64,000 nt of DNA from Pantoea sp. (GTDB lineage Bacteria > Pseudomonadota > Gammaproteobacteria > Enterobacterales > Enterobacteriaceae), in NCBI RefSeq assembly GCF_028283705.1, contig NZ_JAPWKD010000032.1, positions 124,001 to 188,000 of the forward strand. Direction: 5' to 3'. The notes below the pieces were generated by a model, which worked only from the letters and a program-made list of their open reading frames with translations, ran no database searches and had not been told where the DNA came from. Positions within the stretch are counted from its first letter, which is position 1. Each line of letters starts with the position of its first letter. Of this stretch, positions 18,384 through 25,794 are shown one piece after another. The position numbers were made by a program, and so were the translations under genes.

Positions 18384-18403
18384 AGCAGGCCCGGAGGCCT
18401 GTT
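18384..18403 (-). terminator. Terminator of the IclR gene
   Basis: CAGGCC (18386-18391), loop CGGA, GGCCTG (18396-18401), followed on the minus strand by CTTATTT. It lies 38 bases after the IclR stop and ahead of the OPT operon, so that operon probably has its own promoter. Confidence 0.6.
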
Positions 18404-18440
18404 ATTTCCCTGGTGTGGCGCGAAGTATTACGCCGTTAAA

Positions 18441-19193
18441 TCATGCGCCATATTTTTCGGCCATCAGGGCCGCAGTGGCGCGTAATTCATTGAGCAGCGC
18501 TTCCGGATAGCCGGGCGCGGCTTCTTGTGAAAGAAATGACAGGCAGAGTGCGACACTTTCGCCGCGGTGCTTGTTGGTGACGGCAACCGCCATCGAGCTG
18601 ATGCCTGGTAGCGTCTCATTACGCGCCAGCGCCCAGCCTTGCTGACGAATGCTCGCCAGTTCAGCGCACAGCGCATCAGGATCGAGCGGTGAGTTCTGTG
18701 AAGCGGCATGCCACTCATGGGCAAAACGCTCGCGCACCACTTCATCGCTGCTTTGTGCCAGCAGCACTCGCCCGGTGGAGGTGCCCGCCGCAGGCATACG
18801 GGTACCTGGCGGGGTGATCAACTGGGTAAACAGGCGGCCGTGGTACATACGCATCACGATGATATCGTTCCCGTCCAGCACCGAGATATAGCCCATGCAG
18901 CCTGTGCTGGCCGCCAGGCGCGCCATGGCAGCAGAGGCGCTATCCACCAGCGGGGTTGAAAGATAATGTCCCGCCACCGACAACAACACGCGGCCAATAT
19001 GGAAACAACGACTATCGGGATCGCGCTCCAGTAATCCCTGGCTTTCCATCGTCGCCAGTAAACGGGAAACGGTACTTTTCGGTAGATCCAGCGCCTCAAC
19101 CACTTCGGTAAAGGTGAGACCAGGATGCCCCTGCGTCACGCCAAAGCGCTGAAATAATTTAAGTACTGCGGCGGCATTTTCGAGTGTGGTCAT
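18441..19193 (-). CDS. IclR-family transcription regulator
   Basis: Regulator of 250 residues: N-terminal winged helix (TFTEVVEALDLPKSTVSRLL, residues about 25-45) and a C-terminal effector-binding domain (ISVLDGNDIIVMRMYHG, SSMAVAVTNKHRGE). It is upstream of and on the same strand as the OPT-DUF1177-AroM genes, so it is their probable local regulator. A perfect inverted repeat just before its start suggests self-control. Confidence 0.88.
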   Translation of the reverse strand: MTTLENAAAVLKLFQRFGVTQGHPGLTFTEVVEALDLPKSTVSRLLATMESQGLLERDPDSRCFHIGRVLLSVAGHYLSTPLVDSASAAMARLAASTGCMGYISVLDGNDIIVMRMYHGRLFTQLITPPGTRMPAAGTSTGRVLLAQSSDEVVRERFAHEWHAASQNSPLDPDALCAELASIRQQGWALARNETLPGISSMAVAVTNKHRGESVALCLSFLSQEAAPGYPEALLNELRATAALMAEKYGA

Positions 19194-19212
19194 GCAGGTA
19201 GTTTCACCATTT

Positions 19213-19225
19213 GGAACTAAGTTCC
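19213..19225. promoter_or_regulatory. Inverted repeat, likely IclR operator
   Basis: Perfect palindrome GGAAC-TAA-GTTCC, 20 bases upstream of the IclR start codon. IclR-family operators are commonly short inverted repeats in this position. Confidence 0.5.
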
Positions 19226-19475
19226 TGAATCAATACCCCGAAAGTAAAACGTCAGGTTTTTGTGGTCAAGCGCAAATTTTGTACCGGTCAAATCAGGGGA
19301 GGAATTAAGACAGCATAAAATGAGGAATAAAGTTAAAACTTAATGATTTTATCAGGCAGAATAAGTTGGATGCAGAAAAGGCGGTAACTTTGTGGCAGCT
19401 TTGTAGTTATTTCACGTGAATAGAAAATGACCCTGAGCGGCACAAACTAATAACCGGCATCCCTGCCAGCCGATA

Positions 19476-19667
19476 TTACTCTTTTTCCACATCTTCATAG
19501 CGAAGTTTAGCATCCTGCGCTTCAGCAGCAGTTTTATGTTCGCTGATTAGCGAATCCGGACGTGGATGATCGGCGCGTAATTCGTACCAGGTCACGGTGT
19601 TGCCCGGCGTGCCTTTTTCAACGGCGACGATGCGAGCATGTCGCGGATAAGGTGGTCTTGATGGCAT
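19476..19667 (-). CDS. yaiA: YaiA family protein
   Basis: Small cytoplasmic protein of 63 residues, same length as E. coli YaiA and nearly the same sequence pattern (PYPRHARIVAVEKGTPG, TVTWYELRADHP, SLISEH, RYEDVEKE). It follows aroL on the same strand, as in E. coli, where the two are cotranscribed; here 116 bases separate them. AGGAGG precedes the ATG. Role unknown. Confidence 0.93.
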   Translation of the reverse strand: MPSRPPYPRHARIVAVEKGTPGNTVTWYELRADHPRPDSLISEHKTAAEAQDAKLRYEDVEKE

Positions 19668-19783
19668 ACATCTCCCTCCTGGGTATGTCAGTTATCCAAA
19701 CGGACAGCAGCAATCCCCTGCCCGTCCTTAAGTATAGACAAGCGGGGATGGTCGCAATTTAAACAGGGAGAAATCTGAGGAGG

Positions 19784-20308
19784 TTAGCTGGCGCGGGCCA
19801 GTGACAGCGAGCGGAGGATCTCTTCAACCACCAATTCCGGCGATTGCATTGCATTCACTTCATGATGGGCCGATTGATGGTACAAGTGTGCACGCTGGCG
19901 CAGAATATCGCCCATTTCTTCCGCAATCGGGCGACCGGTCAGTGTCGGACGTTGATCCGCTTCGGGCTGCCGCTCCAGACGATCGGCCAGTACGCTGGAA
20001 GGGGCATTTAACCAAATGACCTGACCATGCTCACGCATGAAGCGACGGTTCACTTCCGCCAGCACCATGCCGCCACCGGTGGCAATGATGGTGCAGGGTG
20101 CGGTGACTGCCTGAAGTGATTCGGTTTCGCGTGCACGGAAGCTGTCCCAGCCCTCAGCAGTCACGATTTCGGCGACACTGCGCTGGGTGGTGGTTTGCAG
20201 GTGATGGTCGGTATCGCGGAAGTCGTAGCCGAGTGCCTGCGACAGCGCCTGGCCAATGGTGGTTTTACCGCAACCGCGTGCGCCGATCAGATAGATGGGT
20301 AATGACAT
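19784..20308 (-). CDS. aroL: Shikimate kinase II
   Basis: ATP-dependent kinase of 174 residues making shikimate-3-phosphate in aromatic amino acid synthesis. Walker A GARGCGKTT at 9-17; shikimate-binding D34 (DTDHH) and R58 (GWDSFRARE); GGG loop near 77-79 and the lid RPTLTGRPI. Same gene order as E. coli with yaiA. I did not find a convincing TyrR box (TGTAAA-N6-TTTACA) in the 284 bases upstream, so the aromatic control known from E. coli could not be confirmed here. Confidence 0.96.
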   Translation of the reverse strand: MSLPIYLIGARGCGKTTIGQALSQALGYDFRDTDHHLQTTTQRSVAEIVTAEGWDSFRARETESLQAVTAPCTIIATGGGMVLAEVNRRFMREHGQVIWLNAPSSVLADRLERQPEADQRPTLTGRPIAEEMGDILRQRAHLYHQSAHHEVNAMQSPELVVEEILRSLSLARAS

Positions 20309-20592
20309 CCTGGCTCATCCTCCGCCGTGTTTTGCCGCACGGGCATTGTCATCAGGTCAATATTGCGTCGCATGATACCTGGATTTCATTTCATCAGCCA
20401 CCGGCGAAGCACGATTTACGCGTATCTTGCCCATACAATCTCACATGATCATGATTTATATAGAAAAAATCATGCAATTTTTGTGCATCGACAAAAGTGT
20501 AAGTCTGGGCAACATTTGCTTACCAGCGCATTGATTTACTTTCTGTCATCTCGCCCTCATATAGTGGGGTAACTCGCAAACGGAGGTTTACC

Positions 20593-21297
20593 ATGCAGAG
20601 CGAAGAACAACAGTTAATTGAAAGCCTGTTCAACCGTCTGAAACAGGCTGAGAGCCAGAGCGGCCCGCGTGATGTCGGCGCCGAGCAGTTAATCAAACAG
20701 CATTTGCTGTCGCAGCCCGGAGCGCCTTATTACATGGCGCAGGCCATCCTGATTCAGGAAGCGGCGATGAAAAAGCTCAATGCCCAGGTGGGTGAGCTGG
20801 AAAATCGTCTGGCACAGGCGCAGGCGCAGCAGCAGCAGGCTCCGCAGCAGAGCAGCGGCGGATTCCTTTCCAGCCTGTTTGGTGGTGGCGCATCGCGCCC
20901 CGCTGCACAGCCACAGCAGCAGCCGGTGTGGAACAGTGCCCCGACGCAGCAGCAACCGCCCCAGCAGCCGCAATACGCCAGCGCGCCACCCGCACGCGGT
21001 ACCGGTTTTCTCGGTGGTGCGTTGCAGACCGCCGTCGGTGTGGCCGGTGGTGTGGTGATGGCGGACATGCTAACCAGCCTGTTCCACCATTCGCAGCCGG
21101 AAGAGATTGTGAACATCATCAATGAACCCGCGCTGCCGCAGGTTGATGACAATCTTGATACCTTTAATGGCGTCAACGACAGCAACAATGCGTTTCTGAA
21201 TGACAATAACAACGGCTGGGATAACAGCTTCGCCGATAACAACGATTTCAGCGATTTCGGCGGCAGCGACTTCGACGACGATGACAATTTTGTCTAA
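20593..21297 (+). CDS. DUF2076 domain protein
   Basis: Protein of 234 residues. The N-terminal 75 residues (EEQQLIESLFNRLKQAESQ, YYMAQAILIQEAAMKKLN) are the helical DUF2076 core; then a Gln/Pro-rich linker, a Gly-rich hydrophobic hairpin (TGFLGGALQTAVGVAGGVVM) and a low-complexity Asn/Asp tail (SFADNNDFSDFGGSDFDDDD). Periplasmic or membrane-associated location is unsure: there is no classical signal peptide. It is divergent from aroL and its end overlaps yaiI by four bases. Function unknown. Confidence 0.85.
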   Translation: MQSEEQQLIESLFNRLKQAESQSGPRDVGAEQLIKQHLLSQPGAPYYMAQAILIQEAAMKKLNAQVGELENRLAQAQAQQQQAPQQSSGGFLSSLFGGGASRPAAQPQQQPVWNSAPTQQQPPQQPQYASAPPARGTGFLGGALQTAVGVAGGVVMADMLTSLFHHSQPEEIVNIINEPALPQVDDNLDTFNGVNDSNNAFLNDNNNGWDNSFADNNDFSDFGGSDFDDDDNFV

Positions 21298-21740
21298 CGC
21301 CGTTGACGTAACCACTTATCCAGTTCGTTAGCAAATTGCTGGCGGTCGCGTGGGCTTAGCGCCGACGGGCCGCCACTTTGAATACCACTGGCGCGCATGG
21401 TTTCCATAAAGTCGCGCATGGTTAAACGCTGGCGAATCGTGTCCGGCGAATAACGTTCACCACGCGGATTCAGCGCCGCTGCCCCCTTCTCCAGCACTTC
21501 CGCCGCCAGCGGAATATCACCGGTAATCACCAGCTCACCTGGCTGTACGCGTTTGACGATTTCGTTATCGGCCACATCAAAACCCGCTGCCACCTGCAAC
21601 GTTTTCAGCCAGGGTGACGGCGGCACGCGCAGTGGCTGGTTAGCCACAAAGGTGACCTGGGTTTGGGTGCGCTCGGCGGCGCGGTAGAGCACTTCTTTGA
21701 TGACATTGGGACAGGCATCAGCATCAACCCAAATCGACAT
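21294..21740 (-). CDS. yaiI: YaiI/YqxD family protein (DUF188)
   Basis: Protein of 148 residues with the DUF188 signature MSIWVDADACPNVIKEVLYR, LVITGDIPLAAEVLEKGA and GGPSALSPRDRQQFANELD. The pattern of conserved Asp residues (DADACP, GDIPLA) recalls PIN-like nucleases, but activity is not shown. AGGATTAACT precedes the chosen ATG; the longer open frame upstream lacks support. Conserved neighbour of proC, divergent with 145 bases between. Confidence 0.93.
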   Translation of the reverse strand: MSIWVDADACPNVIKEVLYRAAERTQTQVTFVANQPLRVPPSPWLKTLQVAAGFDVADNEIVKRVQPGELVITGDIPLAAEVLEKGAAALNPRGERYSPDTIRQRLTMRDFMETMRASGIQSGGPSALSPRDRQQFANELDKWLRQRR

Positions 21741-21885
21741 AGTTAATCCTTTCTCTCGGTGAATGCAGGTGATCTTCCCGTTCTGCGCCAGAATGGCAAA
21801 TTTAATTTGATCGGAACGTTGCAACCCCTGCCCAGCGACGTAAGCTAGCCGATACAGAAAATCGAACCATCTAAAGGATCAAGCG

Positions 21886-22698
21886 ATGCTGGAGAAGAAA
21901 ATCGGGTTTATTGGTGCCGGTAATATGGCGAAAGCGATCATCAGCGGCCTGGTGAACAGTGGACAAATCGCCCCGGCCAACATCTGGGTTTTTGACCGCA
22001 AACCCGCCACCAATCAGGCACTGGCGCAGCAGTATGGCGTCACGGCAGCCGAGAGCGCCGAAAGCCTGGCGCGTGAAGTCGATATCCTTTTTGGCGCAGT
22101 GAAACCGAATGTGATCCTCAAGGTGCTGAAGGATCTGGCCAGCCAGCTGAAAAAAGAGGCGCTGGTGGTATCGATCGCCGCTGGCGTAACGCTGGATTCG
22201 CTGGCCGCCGTGCTGGGTCACGATCGTAAAATCATCCGCGTGATGCCGAATACGCCGTCGCTGGTGAATGAGGGGATGACCTCAGTCACGCCGAATGTGC
22301 TGGTTGAGCAGCATGAAACCGATGAAGTGGTGGCGATTTTCGAGAGTTTCGGTAAAGCCGCCGTGGTGAGTGAATACCTGATTCACGCGGTTGTTGGCGT
22401 GAGTGGCTCTGCCCCAGCCTATGTGTTTATGTTTATTGAAGCGATGGCGGATGCAGCGGTTCTCGGCGGTATGCCGCGAGCCCAGGCCTATCAGTTTGCC
22501 GCGCAGGCGGTGAAAGGCTCCGCGCAGATGGTGCTGGAGACCGGTAAACATCCCGGCGAATTGAAGGATATGGTGTGCTCCCCCGGCGGGACCACCATTG
22601 AAGCGGTCAAGGTGCTGGAGGAAAAAGGCTTCCGGGCGGCGGTGATCGAAGCGATGCAGCAATGTATGAAAAAATCGGATGCATTGAGTAAGTCATAA
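21886..22698 (+). CDS. proC: Pyrroline-5-carboxylate reductase
   Basis: NADPH-dependent last step of proline synthesis, 270 residues. Rossmann loop GFIGAGNMAKAI near the N terminus, the MPNTPSLVNEGM segment, and the proline-site motif GVSGSAPAYVFMFIEAMADA with KDMVCSPGGTTIEA. Its partners proB and proA are 31 kb away in the window. A perfect 30-base palindrome follows the stop. Confidence 0.97.
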   Translation: MLEKKIGFIGAGNMAKAIISGLVNSGQIAPANIWVFDRKPATNQALAQQYGVTAAESAESLAREVDILFGAVKPNVILKVLKDLASQLKKEALVVSIAAGVTLDSLAAVLGHDRKIIRVMPNTPSLVNEGMTSVTPNVLVEQHETDEVVAIFESFGKAAVVSEYLIHAVVGVSGSAPAYVFMFIEAMADAAVLGGMPRAQAYQFAAQAVKGSAQMVLETGKHPGELKDMVCSPGGTTIEAVKVLEEKGFRAAVIEAMQQCMKKSDALSKS

Positions 22699-22700
22699 CC

Positions 22701-22730
22701 TGTAGCGGCGCAATTTATTGCGCCGCTACA
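22701..22730. repeat. Palindromic repeat (REP-like), copy 3
   Basis: Perfect inverted repeat with 13-base arms (TGTAGCGGCGCAA) around TTTA. It lies between convergent proC and the oxidoreductase gene and can serve as a bidirectional terminator. Confidence 0.85.
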
Positions 22731-22750
22731 CAGGCAGATAACGGGTTTCG

Positions 22751-24277
22751 CTATCCCTGATAATCCTCAAACAACGCGATCCCCTGCGCCACGGTCATTG
22801 GCTGCTGCATATGTTCCACCAATGCCGCCGTCAGCGTGTACATGCCAGCTGAACACACCGCCACCAGCCTGCCCTGCTGACCATAAAAAGCGATAAAACG
22901 TTTATCCGGCAGCGAACCCAGCAAGTGGAACTCATCCCACTCGGTAGCATGTCCCAGATACTCGTAACGCGTGCCGTAATGCGCAGTCCAGAAAAACGGC
23001 ACTCGATCATATAGCTCACGCTTGCCCAGCATGTTCAGCGCGGCAATTCGTCCCTGCTGGTGCGCCACCCGATAGTGCTCAATCCGCTGTGGTCCCTGCT
23101 GGGTGGGATAGCTGGCGATGTCACCTGCCGCCCAGATATTTTTTGCCACCTGAAGCTGACTATCGGTGGTCAGGCTGCCATCGCTCTGCATCGCCAGATC
23201 ATGAACAAAGCCGGTTACCGGTTTAATACCGGTGGCAAACAGCACCAGGCTGGCCGCCAGACTTTTGCCATTTTTCAGCGCGACTGCCTCAACTCTGTCA
23301 TTGCCGACCAGCGCCTGCGGCTCTCCCACGATCATTTTCACGCCATTGCTGGTATGCAGATCGCGGAAATGCTGGCCAATTTCCTCGCCGAACTGTTTCG
23401 CAAATGGCAGCGGGTGACGTGCCAGCACCGTGACGTCAATATCGCGGTTGCGCAATGCTCCCGCCAGCTCCATGCCAATAAAGCTATTGCCGATGATCAC
23501 GATTTGATGAGTTTCATCGACGTCGTTCAGCAGTGAGCTGGCCTGATTAAGCGAACGCAGCAGATGCACGCCGGGAAGATCGTGTCCCGGAATCGCCAGC
23601 GGCTGTGGCGTGCCACCACTGGCGATCAGTAACTGATCAAAATGCAAGCTGTTGCCATCAGCAAAGACCAGTAGCTGTTCCGCGCTATTCAGTTCCACCA
23701 CATTGGCCTGAATACGTTCCACATGGCTCAGCACATCCTGCTTCAGCAAACGCGGCACATCTTCAATCGCCATTTTCCCGGACGGAACAAATTTACTTAA
23801 CGCGGTGCGATCGTAAGGGGCTTGCGCTTCGCGTTCGACTAACACCAGATGCCCTTTAAAACCCTCATGGCGCAGCGTCCACAAGGCCGCACTCCCTGCG
23901 GCACCTGATCCCAACACCACGCAGACCGGCGTTTCCCGTTCAACAGCAGGCAGTGACGCGGCAGACATGGGTTTGGTATCGACCCAGACCTTGCCCTGTT
24001 CGATGCGCACCGGGTAGTTTTTCAAGTCAGCCAGGGCCAGCGGTTCATGCATCCTGCCATCTTCGATGCCAAATACCGCTTTATGCCAGGGGCATACCAG
24101 CTCGCCGCCACAGACCGCCCCCTGTTCCAGCGGCGCTCCGGCATGCGGGCATTTCGCCTGAAGGGCATGGACACGTTCACCTTCGCGGATCAGTAAAATA
24201 TCCTTCTCACCCACAGAGAATTTAGTGGGTTTATGTTGCCTGAGCGCCTTCAGTTCAACGACAGATTGATAGCTCAC
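22751..24277 (-). CDS. Rieske-FAD pyridine nucleotide-disulfide oxidoreductase
   Basis: Protein of 508 residues fusing an N-terminal Rieske [2Fe-2S] domain (CPHAG with C43 and H45; CPWH with C62 and H65) to a ferredoxin-reductase-type flavoprotein: FAD loop VVLGSGAAGSAAL near 130, NAD loop IVIIGNSFIGMELAG near 290, and IWAAGDIASYP near 420. This layout is that of AIFM3-like reductases that feed electrons to an unknown acceptor. The start is taken as GTG at 24277, because GGGAGG lies six bases upstream; an open extension of 63 codons has no homologous look. It occupies the place of dgcC/adrA in E. coli. Single gene. Confidence 0.85.
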   Translation of the reverse strand: MSYQSVVELKALRQHKPTKFSVGEKDILLIREGERVHALQAKCPHAGAPLEQGAVCGGELVCPWHKAVFGIEDGRMHEPLALADLKNYPVRIEQGKVWVDTKPMSAASLPAVERETPVCVVLGSGAAGSAALWTLRHEGFKGHLVLVEREAQAPYDRTALSKFVPSGKMAIEDVPRLLKQDVLSHVERIQANVVELNSAEQLLVFADGNSLHFDQLLIASGGTPQPLAIPGHDLPGVHLLRSLNQASSLLNDVDETHQIVIIGNSFIGMELAGALRNRDIDVTVLARHPLPFAKQFGEEIGQHFRDLHTSNGVKMIVGEPQALVGNDRVEAVALKNGKSLAASLVLFATGIKPVTGFVHDLAMQSDGSLTTDSQLQVAKNIWAAGDIASYPTQQGPQRIEHYRVAHQQGRIAALNMLGKRELYDRVPFFWTAHYGTRYEYLGHATEWDEFHLLGSLPDKRFIAFYGQQGRLVAVCSAGMYTLTAALVEHMQQPMTVAQGIALFEDYQG

Positions 24278-24486
24278 GTTGTGCCTCCCTACGCTGTAGT
24301 CAGATGTGAAGCAATAAATCCATACAAACAGTAAGTGTGGCAAAGTCTGATGATTTGGCAGGGAGAGGAAAACAACGTGGGTAATAACAGCCTGTTTATT
24401 CGCCGTTTTACAGATGAAAGAAAATGTAATTAAGGGAGTACGCCGACAGAAACAGATTAATAACACCGTGGCAGGTACAAATAATT

Positions 24487-24504
24487 AGCGGCCCGCAGGC
24501 CGCT
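24487..24504 (-). terminator. Terminator after psiF
   Basis: AGCGGCC, loop CGCA, GGCCGCT, followed on the minus strand by AATTATTT, ten bases after the psiF stop. Confidence 0.6.
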
Positions 24505-24513
24505 ATGTGGAGA

Positions 24514-24816
24514 TCAACTTTTTTTCAGGCAGGAACTCATGAAGGTTTTCCGTGCATCACCGCTGAGTTTTTTATCACCCGCTTCGGTGTTACAGGTTTT
24601 CATCTTCATTTGTTGTGGCGTCATAGTGCCCATCTTGCTGTCTTTTTTCAGGCAGGAACTCATAAAGCTTTTACGCGCGTCACCTTTCAGGTTTTGAGAG
24701 GACGCGTGTTGATTACACATGGTCATTTTTTCCTGCTGTGCGGTCTTCTCTGCCGCACCCGCGCTGCCTGCAATCAGCAGACCCGCAGCCATCATTGCCA
24801 TAAGAAACGATTTCAT
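24514..24816 (-). CDS. psiF: PsiF family phosphate-starvation protein
   Basis: Exported protein of 100 residues: signal peptide up to about residue 22 (LLIAGSAGAAEK), then two PsiF repeats, each with MK/MTxCN ... ARKSFMSSCLKK. The conserved cysteines probably pair in the periplasm. In E. coli psiF follows phoA; here phoA is absent and no Pho box is visible upstream, so phosphate control is doubtful at this locus. Confidence 0.93.
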   Translation of the reverse strand: MKSFLMAMMAAGLLIAGSAGAAEKTAQQEKMTMCNQHASSQNLKGDARKSFMSSCLKKDSKMGTMTPQQMKMKTCNTEAGDKKLSGDARKTFMSSCLKKS

Positions 24817-24883
24817 TGCACCTTCTCCATAAAGTTATTGCCTGATAAGCCTGGCATGAGATAAGCAAAGCAGAAATAAATAT

Positions 24884-24915
24884 AACGAAAAACGCCTGTG
24901 GCGATCACAGGCGTT
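24884..24915 (-). terminator. Terminator after iraP
   Basis: Ten-base stem AACGCCTGTG / CACAGGCGTT (24891-24900, 24906-24915), then TTTTTCG on the minus strand; nine bases after the iraP stop. Confidence 0.75.
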
Positions 24916-24923
24916 GCGGGAAA

Positions 24924-25178
24924 TCATATGCGGGGATGGTTTAACAGTTTTTCCACGTAATTGCGTAGCAGGATAGCGTCCGAAGAGGCTTCCTGATGCG
25001 CAACCGGCGACATTGCAACCTCAATACCCGAAGTAATGTCTTTTAATTGCTCCGGTTCGAGTTTACGTAACAAGGCCGTGACCACAATTTCCAGCGCCTC
25101 AACCTGAACCACTAACTCTTTAGACTCTTCTTCTTTTTCAGCCAGCTTAAGCAGGAGTTCCGCAATCAGATTTTTCAT
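24924..25178 (-). CDS. iraP: Anti-adaptor IraP (sigma-S stabiliser)
   Basis: Small coiled-coil protein of 84 residues. The N terminus MKNLIAELLLKLAEKEEESK and the following VEALEIVVTALLRKLE agree closely with E. coli IraP (86 residues), which binds RssB and blocks ClpXP degradation of sigma-S during phosphate or magnesium stress. It keeps the E. coli neighbour psiF, though phoA between them is missing. Two phased GAAACGTTTC palindromes lie 142-182 bases upstream and may take part in its control. Confidence 0.93.
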   Translation of the reverse strand: MKNLIAELLLKLAEKEEESKELVVQVEALEIVVTALLRKLEPEQLKDITSGIEVAMSPVAHQEASSDAILLRNYVEKLLNHPRI

Positions 25179-25319
25179 GCGACCAACTCAATTAGTTGAG
25201 GGAAATGCTGACGTTAGCATTGGGCAGAATAAAACAACAGGGATTTTTGTGGGATCCAGATAACACAGTTAAAAATGGCAGGAAAGAAAACTCAGCGCAG
25301 CATTTTATTATTAATCGGC

Positions 25320-25360
25320 GAAACGTTTCTCTGAAAAATAATGCTTTCGTGAAACGTTTC
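25320..25360. promoter_or_regulatory. Two phased GAAACGTTTC palindromes, Cra/LacI-type sites
   Basis: GAAACGTTTC at 25320-25329 and 25351-25360, centres 31 bases apart (about three helical turns). The second reads TGAAACGTTTCG, one base off the symmetric Cra (FruR) site TGAAACGTTTCA. They lie between the iraP start and the end of the upstream small lipoprotein gene. Confidence 0.5.
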
Positions 25361-25397
25361 GCACGCCAAACAGTAATTAACGCAGGATGTTAATCAC

Positions 25398-25541
25398 TTA
25401 TGGACCCATAAATCCGCGACCCGGGCCACCGCCGTGACCGCCGCCGCCCCAACCACCTCCGCCACCTGGCGGCGGAAAAATACAACCGCTCAGCGCGGTC
25501 ACCAATGCCACTACGGCTGCGAGTTTAACAATACGGACCAT
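25398..25541 (-). CDS. Small Gly-rich lipoprotein, 47 residues
   Basis: Short open frame MVRIVKLAAVVALVTALSGC... with a clean signal peptide and lipobox LSGC (Cys20). The mature peptide is 27 residues, mostly Gly and Pro (IFPPPGGGGGWGGGGHGGGP) and ends in GFMGP. TGAGG stands six bases before the ATG. I do not recognise a named family; similar tiny entericidin-sized lipoproteins occur in enterobacteria. Divergent from lacZ, same strand as iraP. Confidence 0.7.
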   Translation of the reverse strand: MVRIVKLAAVVALVTALSGCIFPPPGGGGGWGGGGHGGGPGRGFMGP

Positions 25542-25736
25542 AATTACCTCAGGATGGAGAAATCGGGCTGAGTGTATGAGCCGCCGTCACGCCCGACAAC
25601 ACAGAATTCTCCGTAAGCTGGCGCTATTCATCTCTGCTCACCATGCTTAACAATTTACTGGCACTAAGCCAGGAGAAAACCGACAAAGACGTAATGAAAG
25701 CGATAAAAAATCCGCTCCGGCAAGGCGTCACGGCAC

Positions 25737-25780
25737 TTTACAGCTGGGGGAATTTCACGCAATGTGAGCGCATTACAATT
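25737..25780 (+). promoter_or_regulatory. lacZ promoter with lac-type operator
   Basis: A TTTACA -35 hexamer (25737-25742) is followed by an operator (25760-25780) whose halves read TGTGAGCG and CATTACAATT; aligned with E. coli lac O1 (TGTGAGCG / GATAACAATT plus three flanking bases) it differs at four of 21 positions with the same half-site spacing. The -10 is weak and no CRP site was seen. Confidence 0.65.
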
Positions 25781-25794
25781 AATGAGATCCCAAC

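Noticed and set aside
20309..20592. TyrR box upstream of aroL
   Set aside because: Only a loose GTAAG...CTTAC inverted repeat with a 15-base spacer is present; it does not fit TGTAAA-N6-TTTACA.
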